Shown: positions 7,695 to 16,500, counted from the first letter of the stretch. The stretch is DNA of 32,934 bases from Aphodosoma sp045600865 (GCA_045600865.1 JAZRYS010000113.1:1-32934); one strand, 5' to 3'. The notes: a model not told the origin generated them from the sequence alone. Made by a program: numbers and translations.

Positions 7695-7721
7695 TAGTCA
7701 GTTTTAAGAAGCTTCTGAAAC

Positions 7722-8156
7722 ATGATAGAAATAGAACGTAAGTTTTTGGTTATCAATAACAAATACCAAAATGCAAAAAATGTGAGAATCCGTCAGGGCT
7801 ATGTGTGCAGCACTGACAACAGGGTCGTAAGGGTACGCGTAAAGGGTGAGCACGGCTATCTGACACTGAAGAATTCCACCGTAGGCTTCGCCAGAAACGA
7901 GTATGAATACGAGATTCCAGTTGACGAAGCCAACGAGATGTTAGAGACTATGTGCCGAAAACCAATAATTGACAAGATACGTTATTTATATGAGTATGCG
8001 GGGCACCTGTGGGAGGTGGATGAGTTTCATGGCTCGCACGAGGGACTGGTTGTGGCCGAAATCGAACTTGAGCATATAAATGATGCCTTTGAGAAGCCTG
8101 ATTTCGTGGGAGAAGAAGTGACAGGTAATCCACGATATTATAACAGTAACCTCTAA
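7722..8156 (+). CDS. CYTH domain protein
   Basis: The 144-residue protein starts with the hallmark ExExK motif (MIEIERKFLV, Glu3, Glu5, Lys7) of CYTH triphosphate tunnel enzymes. Further basic/acidic tunnel strands follow: VRIRQGYVCSTDNRVVRVRVKGEHGYLTLK, then WEVDEFHGSHEGLVVAEIELE. Family members are inorganic triphosphatases, thiamine triphosphatases or class IV adenylate cyclases. Small bacterial stand-alone forms mostly act as metal-dependent tri- or polyphosphatases, and that is the best guess here. Length is normal for the short bacterial type. It is a single gene with its own promoter, followed by a 7-bp repeat array. Confidence 0.85.
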   Translation: MIEIERKFLVINNKYQNAKNVRIRQGYVCSTDNRVVRVRVKGEHGYLTLKNSTVGFARNEYEYEIPVDEANEMLETMCRKPIIDKIRYLYEYAGHLWEVDEFHGSHEGLVVAEIELEHINDAFEKPDFVGEEVTGNPRYYNSNL

Positions 8157-8160
8157 ACTA

Positions 8161-8202
8161 ATTGACAATTGAGAATTGAGAATTGAGAATTGAGAATTAG
8201 AT
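8161..8202. repeat. 7-bp ATTGAGA tandem array
   Basis: Six phased 7-mers: ATTGACA, four exact ATTGAGA, and ATTAGAT. They begin 4 nt after the CYTH stop. Related phased units occur after the giant gene (24081) and after korB (32465). Confidence 0.9.
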
Positions 8203-8321
8203 AAATCAGGCTGCACCTCGGCAATTTTGAGTAAACTCAATTGCGCTCAATTTGTACTGATTTTGATGATTTGCCGTTGGCTTAGTTTATAAACAAACTC
8301 AAGTTTCGCAAGTTACAATAA

Positions 8322-8525
8322 GCTCTGTAAGAGCGAAATAGTATAGCACAGGGCGTGAGCCCTGTGTAAAAATGGTCAATGTGTTAATAGAGTGCCGTAG
8401 GTACGACAGAATTAAATAACACATACGGTGAAAATAAATGTGTCGTCCTTACAGGACTTAAACGGGATAACAACCTCATACACAGGGCTCACGCCCTGTG
8501 CTGGTATGTGCCGCCCCTTCAGGGC
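8322..8525. repeat. REP-like hairpin cluster
   Basis: This holds six small palindromes: GCTC/GAGC (8322-8334); CACAGGGC-GTGA-GCCCTGTG (8347-8366); GTGCC/GGTAC (about 8392-8404, with a wobble pair); GTCCT/AGGAC (8445-8457); CACAGGGC-TCAC-GCCCTGTG (8481-8500); GCCC/GGGC (8513-8525). The second and fifth are inverted copies of each other. This resembles repetitive extragenic palindromes of the kind moved by RAYT transposases; none is encoded here. The cluster lies just upstream of the thioredoxin-fold lipoprotein gene. The stretch 8203-8321 shows no other feature. Confidence 0.7.
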
Positions 8526-8564
8526 TAATACATGCGAAACTTGAGTAAACAAATAAAAAACTTT

Positions 8565-9683
8565 ATGAAAATAATAAGACTGATTGCTTTATGCGCCATT
8601 ATCGTTTTAATGGCGGGATGTGCAAAGAAGATCAAGATTGATGTCAAAACCGGCATTGAGGGGAAAGGCATGGCATACCTCGAAAAGGTGTCCGTTGACC
8701 ATTCCGAGATTGTAGATTCAACAGAGATAAGCCGCAAGGGTAAATTCAGTTTCAAGGTGGCAACACCTGAATATCCAGAACTTTACAGAATCCGCACACA
8801 GTTTGGCAATATCGTGCTTGGCATTGATTCTGCCACGGAAGAAATCTCAATCATTGTGCCGGACAGCAGTTTCTTCGATGCACAGATTGAAGGCTCTGAG
8901 CAGTCTGCCGACATACAACGCCTGCGCAAATCAAGCAATGACCTGCAACAGCTGGCCTTCAAGCGCGACATAAGCGGCGTGGAGAGTGCAGTGGCAAAGC
9001 ATCAGGCAATAGGAGAAGAGATCATCCTGAAAAACACAGCCTCCGCTGCTGCGTACTATGCGATAAACCAGACATTCAAGGGGAACAACTACATCAACCC
9101 ATACACCAAGCGGGGTCTTCAGATGTGGAGTGCCGTGGCCACAGCTTACAACCTCTACTACCCAGAATATGAACGTTCGAAAGAGCTGAAAGCGTTCGTG
9201 CTTCAGGCAATAAAGATGCAGCGTGGCTATCAGCTGGACGTTGACAGAATTCTGCAAACAGCTGACGTTGCCAACATAATTGACATTGAATTGCCCAACA
9301 GCAAAGAGCAGATTGTCAGACTGTCATCGCTTACAGGAAAGATTGTGCTGATAGATTTTTCGGCATACGCAATGGAACAGGCAAACGCCCACATAATGTT
9401 CCTAAGGGAACTCTACAGCAAATACAGCAATTACGGCTTTGAAATCTACCAAGTCTCGGTTGACCCATCACGTCTGCAGTGGCTTGAGCAGTCACGCCAG
9501 ATGCCTTGGGTCTGCGTATGGGATTCCCGTTCTACAGAGTCGCCATATATGCTCTCTTACAACATAACCGAAATACCTACGTTCTTTCTCATGAATCAGG
9601 ATGGAACTATCGTAGGCCGTTTCAACCACGAGAACGTCGAGAGTGCCATCAAGAGCCTGCTGACACAAAATGAAGATTTCTGA
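8565..9683 (+). CDS. Thioredoxin-fold lipoprotein lacking the CxxC site
   Basis: The product has 372 residues from the ATG at 8565, which places the lipoprotein signal MKIIRLIALCAIIVLMAGC (Cys19) at the N-terminus; an in-frame ATG at 8532 adds 11 charged residues and is less likely. A DUF4369-like beta domain (about 25-110) is followed by a helical linker and a TlpA/AhpC-type thioredoxin fold from about 240 (IVLIDFSAYA, IYQVSVD, and the cis-Pro loop ITEIPTFFLMNQDGTIVGR). Where active relatives have WxxWCxxC, this protein has FSAYAMEQA (about 265-273), so it should not perform disulfide exchange. It probably acts as a periplasm-facing scaffold or binding protein. Its end overlaps queG by 14 nt. 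Confidence 0.8.
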   Translation: MKIIRLIALCAIIVLMAGCAKKIKIDVKTGIEGKGMAYLEKVSVDHSEIVDSTEISRKGKFSFKVATPEYPELYRIRTQFGNIVLGIDSATEEISIIVPDSSFFDAQIEGSEQSADIQRLRKSSNDLQQLAFKRDISGVESAVAKHQAIGEEIILKNTASAAAYYAINQTFKGNNYINPYTKRGLQMWSAVATAYNLYYPEYERSKELKAFVLQAIKMQRGYQLDVDRILQTADVANIIDIELPNSKEQIVRLSSLTGKIVLIDFSAYAMEQANAHIMFLRELYSKYSNYGFEIYQVSVDPSRLQWLEQSRQMPWVCVWDSRSTESPYMLSYNITEIPTFFLMNQDGTIVGRFNHENVESAIKSLLTQNEDF

Positions 9684-10509
9684 CAGCCTGTTCGACAGGA
9701 TTGGGTTCTGCAGCCTTGACGACAACGACTTTTATGAGGCAGAGACAAGTCACTGGAAACAATGGCTTGAACAAGGCCATGCAGCTGGGCTGGAGTACAT
9801 GAAACAACGCAAAAGACCTACAGAACTGCTGGATAATGCTAAAGGAGCAGTGGTCTGCCTGCTGAATTACTATACGCCTGAAAGTGGACATACTGCACGC
9901 TATGCCCGCGGCAAGGACTACCACTATATAATGTGGGAAAAACTCCATGCACTTGCCGCAGAGTTAGGTCTGAAAGAGGACGAATATATCGCTTGCTGCG
10001 ACACAATGCCTATTTTGGAACGAGCATTGGCAGTAAAAGCAGGGTTAGGGTGGATTGGCCGTAACAACTGTTTAATCAACAAGGAATTAGGCTCATTCTG
10101 TTTCATAGGTGCACTGCTGACGACTCAACATTACGACAATCCTGATGTCGTCAGGAACAGTTGTGGCAACTGCCGAAAATGTATAGACAACTGCCCTGCC
10201 GGTGCATTGAGCGACCACAACCTCGATTGTCGAAGATGCCTCTCTTACCGCACTATAGAGGCAAGAGAGCCACTGACACCTGAAGAAGCAAGACATGGCA
10301 TTGTCTTCGGCTGTGACTGCTGTCAGGAGGTCTGCCCTTGGAACAAAAGGTTTGCAAGTCCCCACTGTCACACAGAGTTAGGCACAACAGAGATAAACAT
10401 ACCTGATCTGACAAGATCCAAAATAAAAGGCACTGCACTCAGCCGTGCACCATTGTCGAAAATAAAACAAAACTACGACCTATGCATATCAAATCATCAG
10501 AATTCGTAA
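9670..10509 (+). CDS. queG: Epoxyqueuosine reductase QueG
   Basis: This 279-residue cobalamin- and [4Fe-4S]-dependent enzyme performs the last step of queuosine synthesis, reducing epoxyqueuosine in tRNAs with GUN anticodons. Visible features: YARGKDYH near the N-terminus, the catalytic-acid segment DTMPILERALAVKAGLGWIG (Asp111), the first ferredoxin-like cluster CGNCRKCIDNCPAG (Cys165, 168, 171, 175), and the second cluster residues Cys187/190 with CDCCQEVCPWN (215-222). It is shorter than the E. coli enzyme (about 380 residues) because it lacks the C-terminal HEAT-like part. It overlaps the upstream gene by 14 nt and engB by 28 nt. The tRNA-Asp and tRNA-Tyr genes in this window encode typical queuosine substrates. 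Confidence 0.95.
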   Translation: MKISDSLFDRIGFCSLDDNDFYEAETSHWKQWLEQGHAAGLEYMKQRKRPTELLDNAKGAVVCLLNYYTPESGHTARYARGKDYHYIMWEKLHALAAELGLKEDEYIACCDTMPILERALAVKAGLGWIGRNNCLINKELGSFCFIGALLTTQHYDNPDVVRNSCGNCRKCIDNCPAGALSDHNLDCRRCLSYRTIEAREPLTPEEARHGIVFGCDCCQEVCPWNKRFASPHCHTELGTTEINIPDLTRSKIKGTALSRAPLSKIKQNYDLCISNHQNS

Positions 10510-11081
10510 TCTCGAACACCTCTTACCGCAAATGTCCAGAAGGAGACAAGTTCGAATTTGCCTTCATTGGCCGCAGCAACGTGGGCAAATCGTCACTCAT
10601 CAACATGCTGATGCAGCACCCAGACCTTGCCAAGACATCTTCGAAGCCTGGCAAGACTCTGCTCATCAACCACTTCATAATAAACGATGAGTGGTATATG
10701 GTTGATTTGCCCGGTTATGGCTATGCCCGTGAATCGAAAGAACAACGCGAAAAACTGCGTTCAATAATAGAGAATTACGTGATGCACCGCGAACAGCTGA
10801 CAAATCTATTTGTATTGGTTGACAGCCGCCTGGAACCTCAGAAGATAGACCTTGAGTTCATTAACTGGCTTGGCGAGAATGGCATTCCTTTCTCAATAAT
10901 ATTTACCAAGGCAGACAAACTCGGGCCTATGAGGCTCAAAGAGAATGTCGAGAGTTACAAGGCAAAGCTGCTTGAAACCTGGGAAGAACTCATGCCAATA
11001 TTCGTGACTTCGTCAGAAAAAGGCACAGGACGTGACGAGGTACTGAATTACATTGAAGAAATCATGTCGCAAAAAGAATAA
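10482..11081 (+). CDS. engB: Ribosome biogenesis GTPase EngB/YsxC
   Basis: This 199-residue essential GTPase acts in large-subunit assembly. Motifs: G1 GRSNVGKSS, G2 threonine near GKTLLINHF, G3 DLPGYGYA, G4 TKAD, G5 TSSEKGTG. The N-terminus (IKSSEFVISNTSYRKCPEG) matches the family lead-in, supporting the start inside the end of queG (28-nt overlap). It is the last gene of the lipoprotein-queG-engB operon. An imperfect hairpin (AAGAGGTGA/TCACCTCTT, 11080-11111) spans its stop codon and the end of the convergent gene, and may terminate both. Confidence 0.95.
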   Translation: MHIKSSEFVISNTSYRKCPEGDKFEFAFIGRSNVGKSSLINMLMQHPDLAKTSSKPGKTLLINHFIINDEWYMVDLPGYGYARESKEQREKLRSIIENYVMHREQLTNLFVLVDSRLEPQKIDLEFINWLGENGIPFSIIFTKADKLGPMRLKENVESYKAKLLETWEELMPIFVTSSEKGTGRDEVLNYIEEIMSQKE

Positions 11082-11091
11082 GAGGTGACAT

Positions 11092-11394
11092 TCAGCAGAA
11101 TATCACCTCTTTGACTAATGCCGAGCCTAACTCGGCATTTATTTTATCAATGACCGCCTTGCGGTTCATGAACAGCTCCTGACGTAAGGCTGGCGATGTT
11201 ATCGCGACAAACAGCGTCCCGTCGCTGAACCTCTCTTTGGCTGAATATTTCACCATCAACTGACCCAATACTTTTTTCCACGCATCAACAACCTGCATTG
11301 CCTCAAAGCCTTTGGCGACATTTGCCCCAAGTGCCGAAGGCAAAAGGTCTTTCATCAAATCGCCCAAAGATTTCGTCTCACCGTACCTGTCCAT
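11092..11394 (-). CDS. DUF721 (DciA-like) protein
   Basis: The product has 100 residues when started at the ATG at 11394, which follows the guaD stop by one base; a longer reading from 11493 would overlap guaD by almost 100 nt and is rejected. The pattern SLGDLMKDLLPSALGANVAKGFEAMQVVDAWKKVLG, then LFVAITSPALRQELFMNRKAVIDKIN, is that of the DUF721 family, related to DciA, which loads the replicative helicase in bacteria lacking DnaC. A role in replication initiation is therefore likely. It is the last gene of the operon with PNGase-like protein, ileS and guaD. The 3' coding part contains a hairpin (AATGCCGAG/CTCGGCATT). Confidence 0.8.
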   Translation of the reverse strand: MDRYGETKSLGDLMKDLLPSALGANVAKGFEAMQVVDAWKKVLGQLMVKYSAKERFSDGTLFVAITSPALRQELFMNRKAVIDKINAELGSALVKEVIFC

Positions 11395-11395
11395 A

Positions 11396-11866
11396 TCAGT
11401 AATGTGTGACTGTGTCAGATGAGTCATTCCATATCTTGAATGCCTCCATTGCCTCATCACGAAGAATCTGCTTGCCCGGTATGCTGCGTTCATCAGGATT
11501 CAGGGGAATCTGCTCATAAATCATATTGTCGTCAAAGCCTATTGAGGCAGCATCCTTGCGTGTTGCAGCATAATATATATGGTCGATGTGTGCCCAGTAG
11601 ATTGCCGAGAGACACATAGGGCAAGGCTCGCATGACGCATAGATGTCGCAACCGCTCAAATCAAACGTATTGAGTCTTTTGCAGGCCTGACGTATGGCAT
11701 TGACCTCTGCATGAGCCGTTGGGTCGTTGTCAACAGTAACACTATTACCTGTTGCAGCAACTATTTCGCCATCTTTGACAATCACGGCAGCGAAAGGCCC
11801 GCCGCCGTGATTTATGTTTTCAATTGAGAGACGTATAGCCTCACGCATGAATTCAGGATTCATCAT
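11396..11866 (-). CDS. guaD: Guanine deaminase (cytidine deaminase fold)
   Basis: The 156-residue zinc deaminase has the HAE motif in DPTAHAEVNAIR (His52, catalytic Glu54) and CEPCPMC with zinc ligands Cys82 and Cys85. The sequence runs parallel to Bacillus subtilis GuaD: GGPFAAVIVKDG, SVTVDNDPTAHAEV, AIYWA, the IGFDDNMIYEQI region, ERSIP, and a C-terminal Tyr that in GuaD closes over the neighbouring active site of the domain-swapped dimer. This favours guanine-to-xanthine deamination in purine salvage over the tRNA adenosine deaminase TadA. The start ATGATG overlaps the ileS stop, so it is translationally coupled. Confidence 0.88.
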   Translation of the reverse strand: MMNPEFMREAIRLSIENINHGGGPFAAVIVKDGEIVAATGNSVTVDNDPTAHAEVNAIRQACKRLNTFDLSGCDIYASCEPCPMCLSAIYWAHIDHIYYAATRKDAASIGFDDNMIYEQIPLNPDERSIPGKQILRDEAMEAFKIWNDSSDTVTHY

Positions 11867-14800
11867 TTCTTTACTGATACTATGATTGTCTTATCGTCAA
11901 AATCCTCAAGGGCAACGCCATTCTCGATATTGTCAACAAGTTCGAGCGACAAGGCAAGCACCTGAGAACTGATGTAATCTCTGAAGTTCACAACTGCATC
12001 GTTTACATAGTCGTCACGCTTAACCTGCACTTTAATCTTGTCTGTTATCTCAAAGCCAGAGTCCTTGCGGATGTTCTGAATACGGTTGATGAGTTCACGA
12101 GCCACACCTTCCTGCTTGAGTTCAGGAGTAATGGTGACATCCAGCGCTATTGTCAGATTGCCATTGTTTGCAACAAGCCAGCCAGGCATGTCGTTGGTGG
12201 AAATCTCGACATCTTCTGCCAAGAGGATTACATCGCCCGAAGCAAGATTCATTGTGTAGCCACCTGCTGCAACACCACGCTCTACGGCAGCAATCTCCTC
12301 CTGTCCGAAAGAGTTGACCTTAGCAGCAATCTCCTTCATCTGAGAACCATATTTCTTACCAAGTGTCTTGAAGTTTGGCTTAATCTTCTTGACCAGCTTT
12401 ACCTCACACTCATCTGCAGCAACTACCTGCAATTCCTTGACATTGACCTCTGTCTTGACAAGGTCAGCAACATAGAGCAACTGACGTTTCATCTCGTCGT
12501 TAGTGACTGGGATAACAGCCTTTGCAAGTGGCTGACGTACCTTTGTCTCAGCCTTGCGACGCAAAGCGAGAAGCATTGACGACGACTGCTGTGCAAGGTT
12601 CATGCACTCTTCAAGATCCTTGTTTATAAGTGTCTCGTTGCACTTAGGGAACATCGAGAGATGAACGGACTCAGCACCACCTGTAAGGTCTCTGTACAAC
12701 TGATCGCCAAAGAAAGGAGCAATAGGAGACATCAACTGAGCCACTGTCTTGAGGCACTCATAAAGAGTCTGATATGCAGCCAGTTTATCTTCGGTCATGC
12801 CGCCACCCCAGAATCTTTTGCGGTTCAGACGTACATACCAGTTGGAGAGGTTCTCACCTACAAAATCCTGTATTGCACGGCCGGCACGTGTAGGCTCGTA
12901 ATTCTCGAAATGCTCTATACACTCTTTTACCAACGAATTGAGCAGCGAAAGAACCCAGCGGTCAATCTCTGGGCGTTTCTCTATTGGCACCTGAGCCATT
13001 GACGAATCGAACTTGTCAACATTTGCGTAGAGCGCAAAGAATGAGTATGTATTATACAATGTGCCGAAGAATTTGCGAGAAACCTCAGCAACTCCTTCAA
13101 GGTCGAATTTCAGGTTGTCCCAAGGCGATGAGTTGGTCATCATATACCAACGCAGAGGGTCTGAACCATATTTCTTTATAGTCTCGAATGGATCTACGGT
13201 ATTGCCTTTGCGTTTTGACATCTTCTCGCCCATCTTGTCGAGCACAAGACCATTGGAAATCACAGCCTTGTATGCCACTGAGCCAAACACCATAGTGCCT
13301 ATGGCATGGAGAGTGAAGAACCAGCCACGAGTCTGGTCAACACCCTCTGAGATGAAGTCTGCAGGGAAAGCACGACCAGAATCAACTGCCTCTTTATTCT
13401 CGAATGGATAGTGACACTGTGCGTAAGGCATTGAACCAGAGTCGAACCAAACATCAATAAGGTCAAGTTCACGTTTCATTGGCTTGCCAGAATCCGACAC
13501 AAGGATAATGCCGTCAACGTATGGACGGTGCAAGTCAATCACGCTTGGGTCGTAGTTTTCTTTAGACATGTCGCCGACCTTGAACTTTGGCCAAGGGTTG
13601 GCCTTCATGAAACCTGCTTTGATAGACTTCTCAATCTCTGCCATCAGTTCCTCGCATGAGCCGATGCACTTTTCCTCTCCATCTTCCGAACGCCAGATTG
13701 GCAGTGGAGTTCCCCAGTAGCGAGAACGTGAGAGGTTCCAGTCCTGAAGATTCTCAAGCCATTTTCCGAAACGGCCGGTACCTGTTGACTGAGGTTTCCA
13801 ATTGATAGTCTCGTTGAGGCGCATCATCTCCTCGCGGCAAGCAGTAGTCTTGATGAACCAGCTGTCGAGTGGATAATAAAGCACTGGCTTGTCTGTACGC
13901 CAGCAGTGAGGATAATTATGCACGTGTTTCTCAATCTTGAACACACGGTTAGTAGCCTTCAGTTCAAGACATATTGCAACGTCAAGTGTCTCGTCCTTGT
14001 CTGTAAGCGTTGGGTCATAGGCATTTTTCACAAAACGTCCTGCCCAACGTGAATACTCATTGACGTCAACCTGTGCTTTCACGAACTCAGGGTCAAGGTC
14101 TTCAATTGTGAAGAACTTGCCGGCAAAGTCAACCATAGGACGCTGCTCGCCTTTAGCTGTAGTCATCAGCAGGCCAGGAACGCCAGCCTTCTTAGCCACA
14201 AAGGCATCGTCAGCACCAAATGTAGGAGCAATATGAACAATACCTGTACCATCCTCAGTTGTCACGTAATCACCTGGTATCACACGGAATGCACCCTCGC
14301 CAGGGTTTACCCAAGGAATGAGTTGCTCATACTCTGTACCCACCAAGTCAGGTCCCATGCACTCACCTACAACACGGTAAGGCACAACCTTGTCGCCCTG
14401 CTTGTATTCCATTGGCAACTCAGCACCTTCTTTTTTGAATATTGAGTTCAAAAGTGGTTTTGCCACTACGTAATATGCAGGTATGCAGGTATATGGATTG
14501 AAAGACTCAACCACATTATACTCAATCTTCGGGCCAACGCAAAGTGCCGTGTTTGAAGGCAATGTCCAAGGAGTAGTTGTCCATGCAAGCAAATAGATGT
14601 CACCCTTAATGTCAGGAAAAGCCTTCAGCCCGCCCTTCACATGAAACTGCGCAACACAGGTAGTATCCTTGACGTCACGATAGCAACCTGGCTGGTTCAA
14701 TTCGTGAGTCGAGAGACCTGTACCTGCTGCAGGAGAATATGGCTGAATTGTATAGCCCTTATAGAGCAACCCTTTGTTGTAGAGCTGTTTAAGCAGCCAC

Positions 14801-15279
14801 CATAGAGTCTCGATATACTTGTTGTCGTAGGTGATGTAAGGGTCGTTCATATCTACCCAGTAACCCATCTGGTGTGTCAGTTCCTCCCATTCGTGAGTGA
14901 ACTTCATCACGTCTGAACGGCAAGCGGCATTATATTCGTCAACGCTGACTTTCTTTCCGATATCCTCTTTTGTTATGCCCAGACGCTTCTCAACGCCCAA
15001 CTCTACTGGCAGTCCATGAGTGTCCCAACCTGCCTTACGACGGACAAGGTAGCCCTGCATAGTCTTGTAACGGCAGAAAGTATCTTTAATGGTACGTGCC
15101 ATGACATGGTGAATGCCAGGCATACCGTTTGCAGAAGGAGGCCCTTCATAGAATACAAAAGATGGAGCTCCCTCGCGAGTCTCTATCGATTTATGAAAAA
15201 GGTTTTCCTCATCCCATTTTTTCAGGATGTCTTGGTTGGTTTCAGGTAAGTTAAGCCCTTTGTGTTCTTTGAAAGACAT
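11863..15279 (-). CDS. ileS: Isoleucyl-tRNA synthetase
   Basis: This 1138-residue class I synthetase charges tRNA-Ile and edits valine. The HIGH-equivalent is GIHH (about residue 55, within PPSANGMPGIHH), the KMSKS loop is KMSKR (about 685), and the editing domain includes LLAWTTTPWTLPSNTAL and the segment GTGIVHIAPTFGADD. GWDTHGLPVE, rather than GWDCHGLPIE, and the long form place it in the eukaryote-like (type 2) class usual in Bacteroidota; relatives are often less sensitive to mupirocin (family knowledge, untested here). It starts 12 nt after the PNGase F-like gene and overlaps guaD, so the gene is embedded in a four-gene operon. Confidence 0.97.
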   Translation of the reverse strand: MSFKEHKGLNLPETNQDILKKWDEENLFHKSIETREGAPSFVFYEGPPSANGMPGIHHVMARTIKDTFCRYKTMQGYLVRRKAGWDTHGLPVELGVEKRLGITKEDIGKKVSVDEYNAACRSDVMKFTHEWEELTHQMGYWVDMNDPYITYDNKYIETLWWLLKQLYNKGLLYKGYTIQPYSPAAGTGLSTHELNQPGCYRDVKDTTCVAQFHVKGGLKAFPDIKGDIYLLAWTTTPWTLPSNTALCVGPKIEYNVVESFNPYTCIPAYYVVAKPLLNSIFKKEGAELPMEYKQGDKVVPYRVVGECMGPDLVGTEYEQLIPWVNPGEGAFRVIPGDYVTTEDGTGIVHIAPTFGADDAFVAKKAGVPGLLMTTAKGEQRPMVDFAGKFFTIEDLDPEFVKAQVDVNEYSRWAGRFVKNAYDPTLTDKDETLDVAICLELKATNRVFKIEKHVHNYPHCWRTDKPVLYYPLDSWFIKTTACREEMMRLNETINWKPQSTGTGRFGKWLENLQDWNLSRSRYWGTPLPIWRSEDGEEKCIGSCEELMAEIEKSIKAGFMKANPWPKFKVGDMSKENYDPSVIDLHRPYVDGIILVSDSGKPMKRELDLIDVWFDSGSMPYAQCHYPFENKEAVDSGRAFPADFISEGVDQTRGWFFTLHAIGTMVFGSVAYKAVISNGLVLDKMGEKMSKRKGNTVDPFETIKKYGSDPLRWYMMTNSSPWDNLKFDLEGVAEVSRKFFGTLYNTYSFFALYANVDKFDSSMAQVPIEKRPEIDRWVLSLLNSLVKECIEHFENYEPTRAGRAIQDFVGENLSNWYVRLNRKRFWGGGMTEDKLAAYQTLYECLKTVAQLMSPIAPFFGDQLYRDLTGGAESVHLSMFPKCNETLINKDLEECMNLAQQSSSMLLALRRKAETKVRQPLAKAVIPVTNDEMKRQLLYVADLVKTEVNVKELQVVAADECEVKLVKKIKPNFKTLGKKYGSQMKEIAAKVNSFGQEEIAAVERGVAAGGYTMNLASGDVILLAEDVEISTNDMPGWLVANNGNLTIALDVTITPELKQEGVARELINRIQNIRKDSGFEITDKIKVQVKRDDYVNDAVVNFRDYISSQVLALSLELVDNIENGVALEDFDDKTIIVSVKK

Positions 15280-15291
15280 ATTGTTGTGTAA

Positions 15292-16446
15292 TTATTTATC
15301 GTATGCGAACAGGTCAGCCATGACATAGTAGTTTGCCACGTATGCTGCATTTGGCTCTGTCCTGTCAGAAACATACTCATCGAGGTTAAGATCCAGTGTT
15401 ATACGGCCGTCCTCTGGTATGTCGTATATCATCCAATACTGGGTGTTTCCCGGTTTTCCAGGACCCCAGCCCGCACGGTTATACTTATATGTTCCGGCCT
15501 GGCTGTAATTATTTCCGTTCTGGTTAATCTCCCATATGTGACCGCGCTCCTTCCATGGCTCGCCATTATAAACTATGGTGTACCAGTTCTCGTCAAATTC
15601 AGCAGGATTGGAAGCTTTCTTTGAACGTCCTGGGAAATAGCCGTCAAACTTCTTATCATCCGTATCTGATGCCGTTGACGACTCCTGTCCATGACCAGTG
15701 ATGCAGACACGGAGCATTGCTTTCTTTGTACCTTCAGGCAACTGGATAGTCCTGAGTCCCAGACGCTCGTCAGACTCAATAGGAGCAGAAGCAACACCAT
15801 ACGCCCACGCACGATAGCCATTGTTGCCAGATATGAGAGAGTTATATACGCTCTGTATTCCAATGACATTACCCTTTTCCGGTTCACCTTCGAAGAAGTA
15901 GAATTTTAGTTTCAAAGCATGAGCCTTTGTTTCTGTAGCATCCCAGCCACAGTAGAAAATCTTGAACTTCACCATGTCCTCAGCAGTCAGCAATGGCAGC
16001 ATGTGCGTAACGTCCATATAGAATTTCTTCTCCCAAGATGCGTTGAAAGAGCCACCGTAAGGAGTAAATGCGCGTTGGAGTTCGTACCACGTAGAGTCTT
16101 TTGGGTCAAGGATTCTCACCTCAGTTGTCATATCCCAGTCTGCAGGTCCCTTGTTCCAACCACACATTGTGTATTCTAGCAATACTCTGCGGTAGTTGCC
16201 TTTTGCAGGCATCTGAATTGCAAACAAAGAATCCTCGTTCTCTCCCCATCCATAAAAGTGCAGACGGATAGGACTCTCTGTCTCAGCAGTAACCTTAGCT
16301 GCAGCAAGATCTTCTGGGCAATCTTTTTCCCACCACCATCCAACAGAGTCAACAAGTTCAATGGAATCATGAGTCACGACTGGTTCTTTTGGCTTGCAAG
16401 CCACCATGATAACAGCCAAAACTGCAAAGAGATAAAGTTTCTTCAT
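15292..16446 (-). CDS. PNGase F-like lipoprotein (peptide N-glycosidase family)
   Basis: The 384-residue protein has a lipoprotein signal (MKKLYLFAVLAVIMVAC, Cys17). It has two jelly-roll-like halves matching the PNGase F N- and C-domains. Segments that can be laid on Elizabethkingia PNGase F: ADWDMTTEV (about 102-110; the Asp may equal catalytic Asp60), ITGHG (249-253), NPAEFDENWYTIVYNGE (280-296; Glu283 may equal catalytic Glu206), and YNRAGWGPGKPG (322-333). Known members release N-glycans from glycoproteins. A surface lipoprotein of this kind could deglycosylate host or dietary proteins. The alignment is by eye, so activity is uncertain. It heads the operon with ileS, which is an unusual partner, and faces the surface locus at 16.6 kb across a divergent promoter region. 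Confidence 0.75.
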   Translation of the reverse strand: MKKLYLFAVLAVIMVACKPKEPVVTHDSIELVDSVGWWWEKDCPEDLAAAKVTAETESPIRLHFYGWGENEDSLFAIQMPAKGNYRRVLLEYTMCGWNKGPADWDMTTEVRILDPKDSTWYELQRAFTPYGGSFNASWEKKFYMDVTHMLPLLTAEDMVKFKIFYCGWDATETKAHALKLKFYFFEGEPEKGNVIGIQSVYNSLISGNNGYRAWAYGVASAPIESDERLGLRTIQLPEGTKKAMLRVCITGHGQESSTASDTDDKKFDGYFPGRSKKASNPAEFDENWYTIVYNGEPWKERGHIWEINQNGNNYSQAGTYKYNRAGWGPGKPGNTQYWMIYDIPEDGRITLDLNLDEYVSDRTEPNAAYVANYYVMADLFAYDK

Positions 16447-16466
16447 ACTACAAAATATTTATTTTG

Positions 16467-16500
16467 CAAAGTTACAGATTTTTCCCGACATAGAGACAAA
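16467..16500 (-). promoter_or_regulatory. Promoter of the PNGase-ileS-guaD operon
   Basis: On the minus strand, TAACTTTG at 16474-16467, about 20 nt before the start codon. A TTTG at 16500-16497 is 22 nt upstream, slightly longer than the usual spacing. The -7 box is convincing; the -33 assignment is tentative. Confidence 0.6.

Noticed and set aside
11111..11135. Hairpin AATGCCGAG/CTCGGCATT as a terminator
   Set aside because: It is inside the DUF721 coding sequence and has no T-run; probably codon-driven, so noted only with that gene.
11395..11493. Longer start for the DUF721 protein
   Set aside because: It would overlap guaD by about 98 nt; the ATG at 11394 fits the family start and follows the guaD stop by one base.
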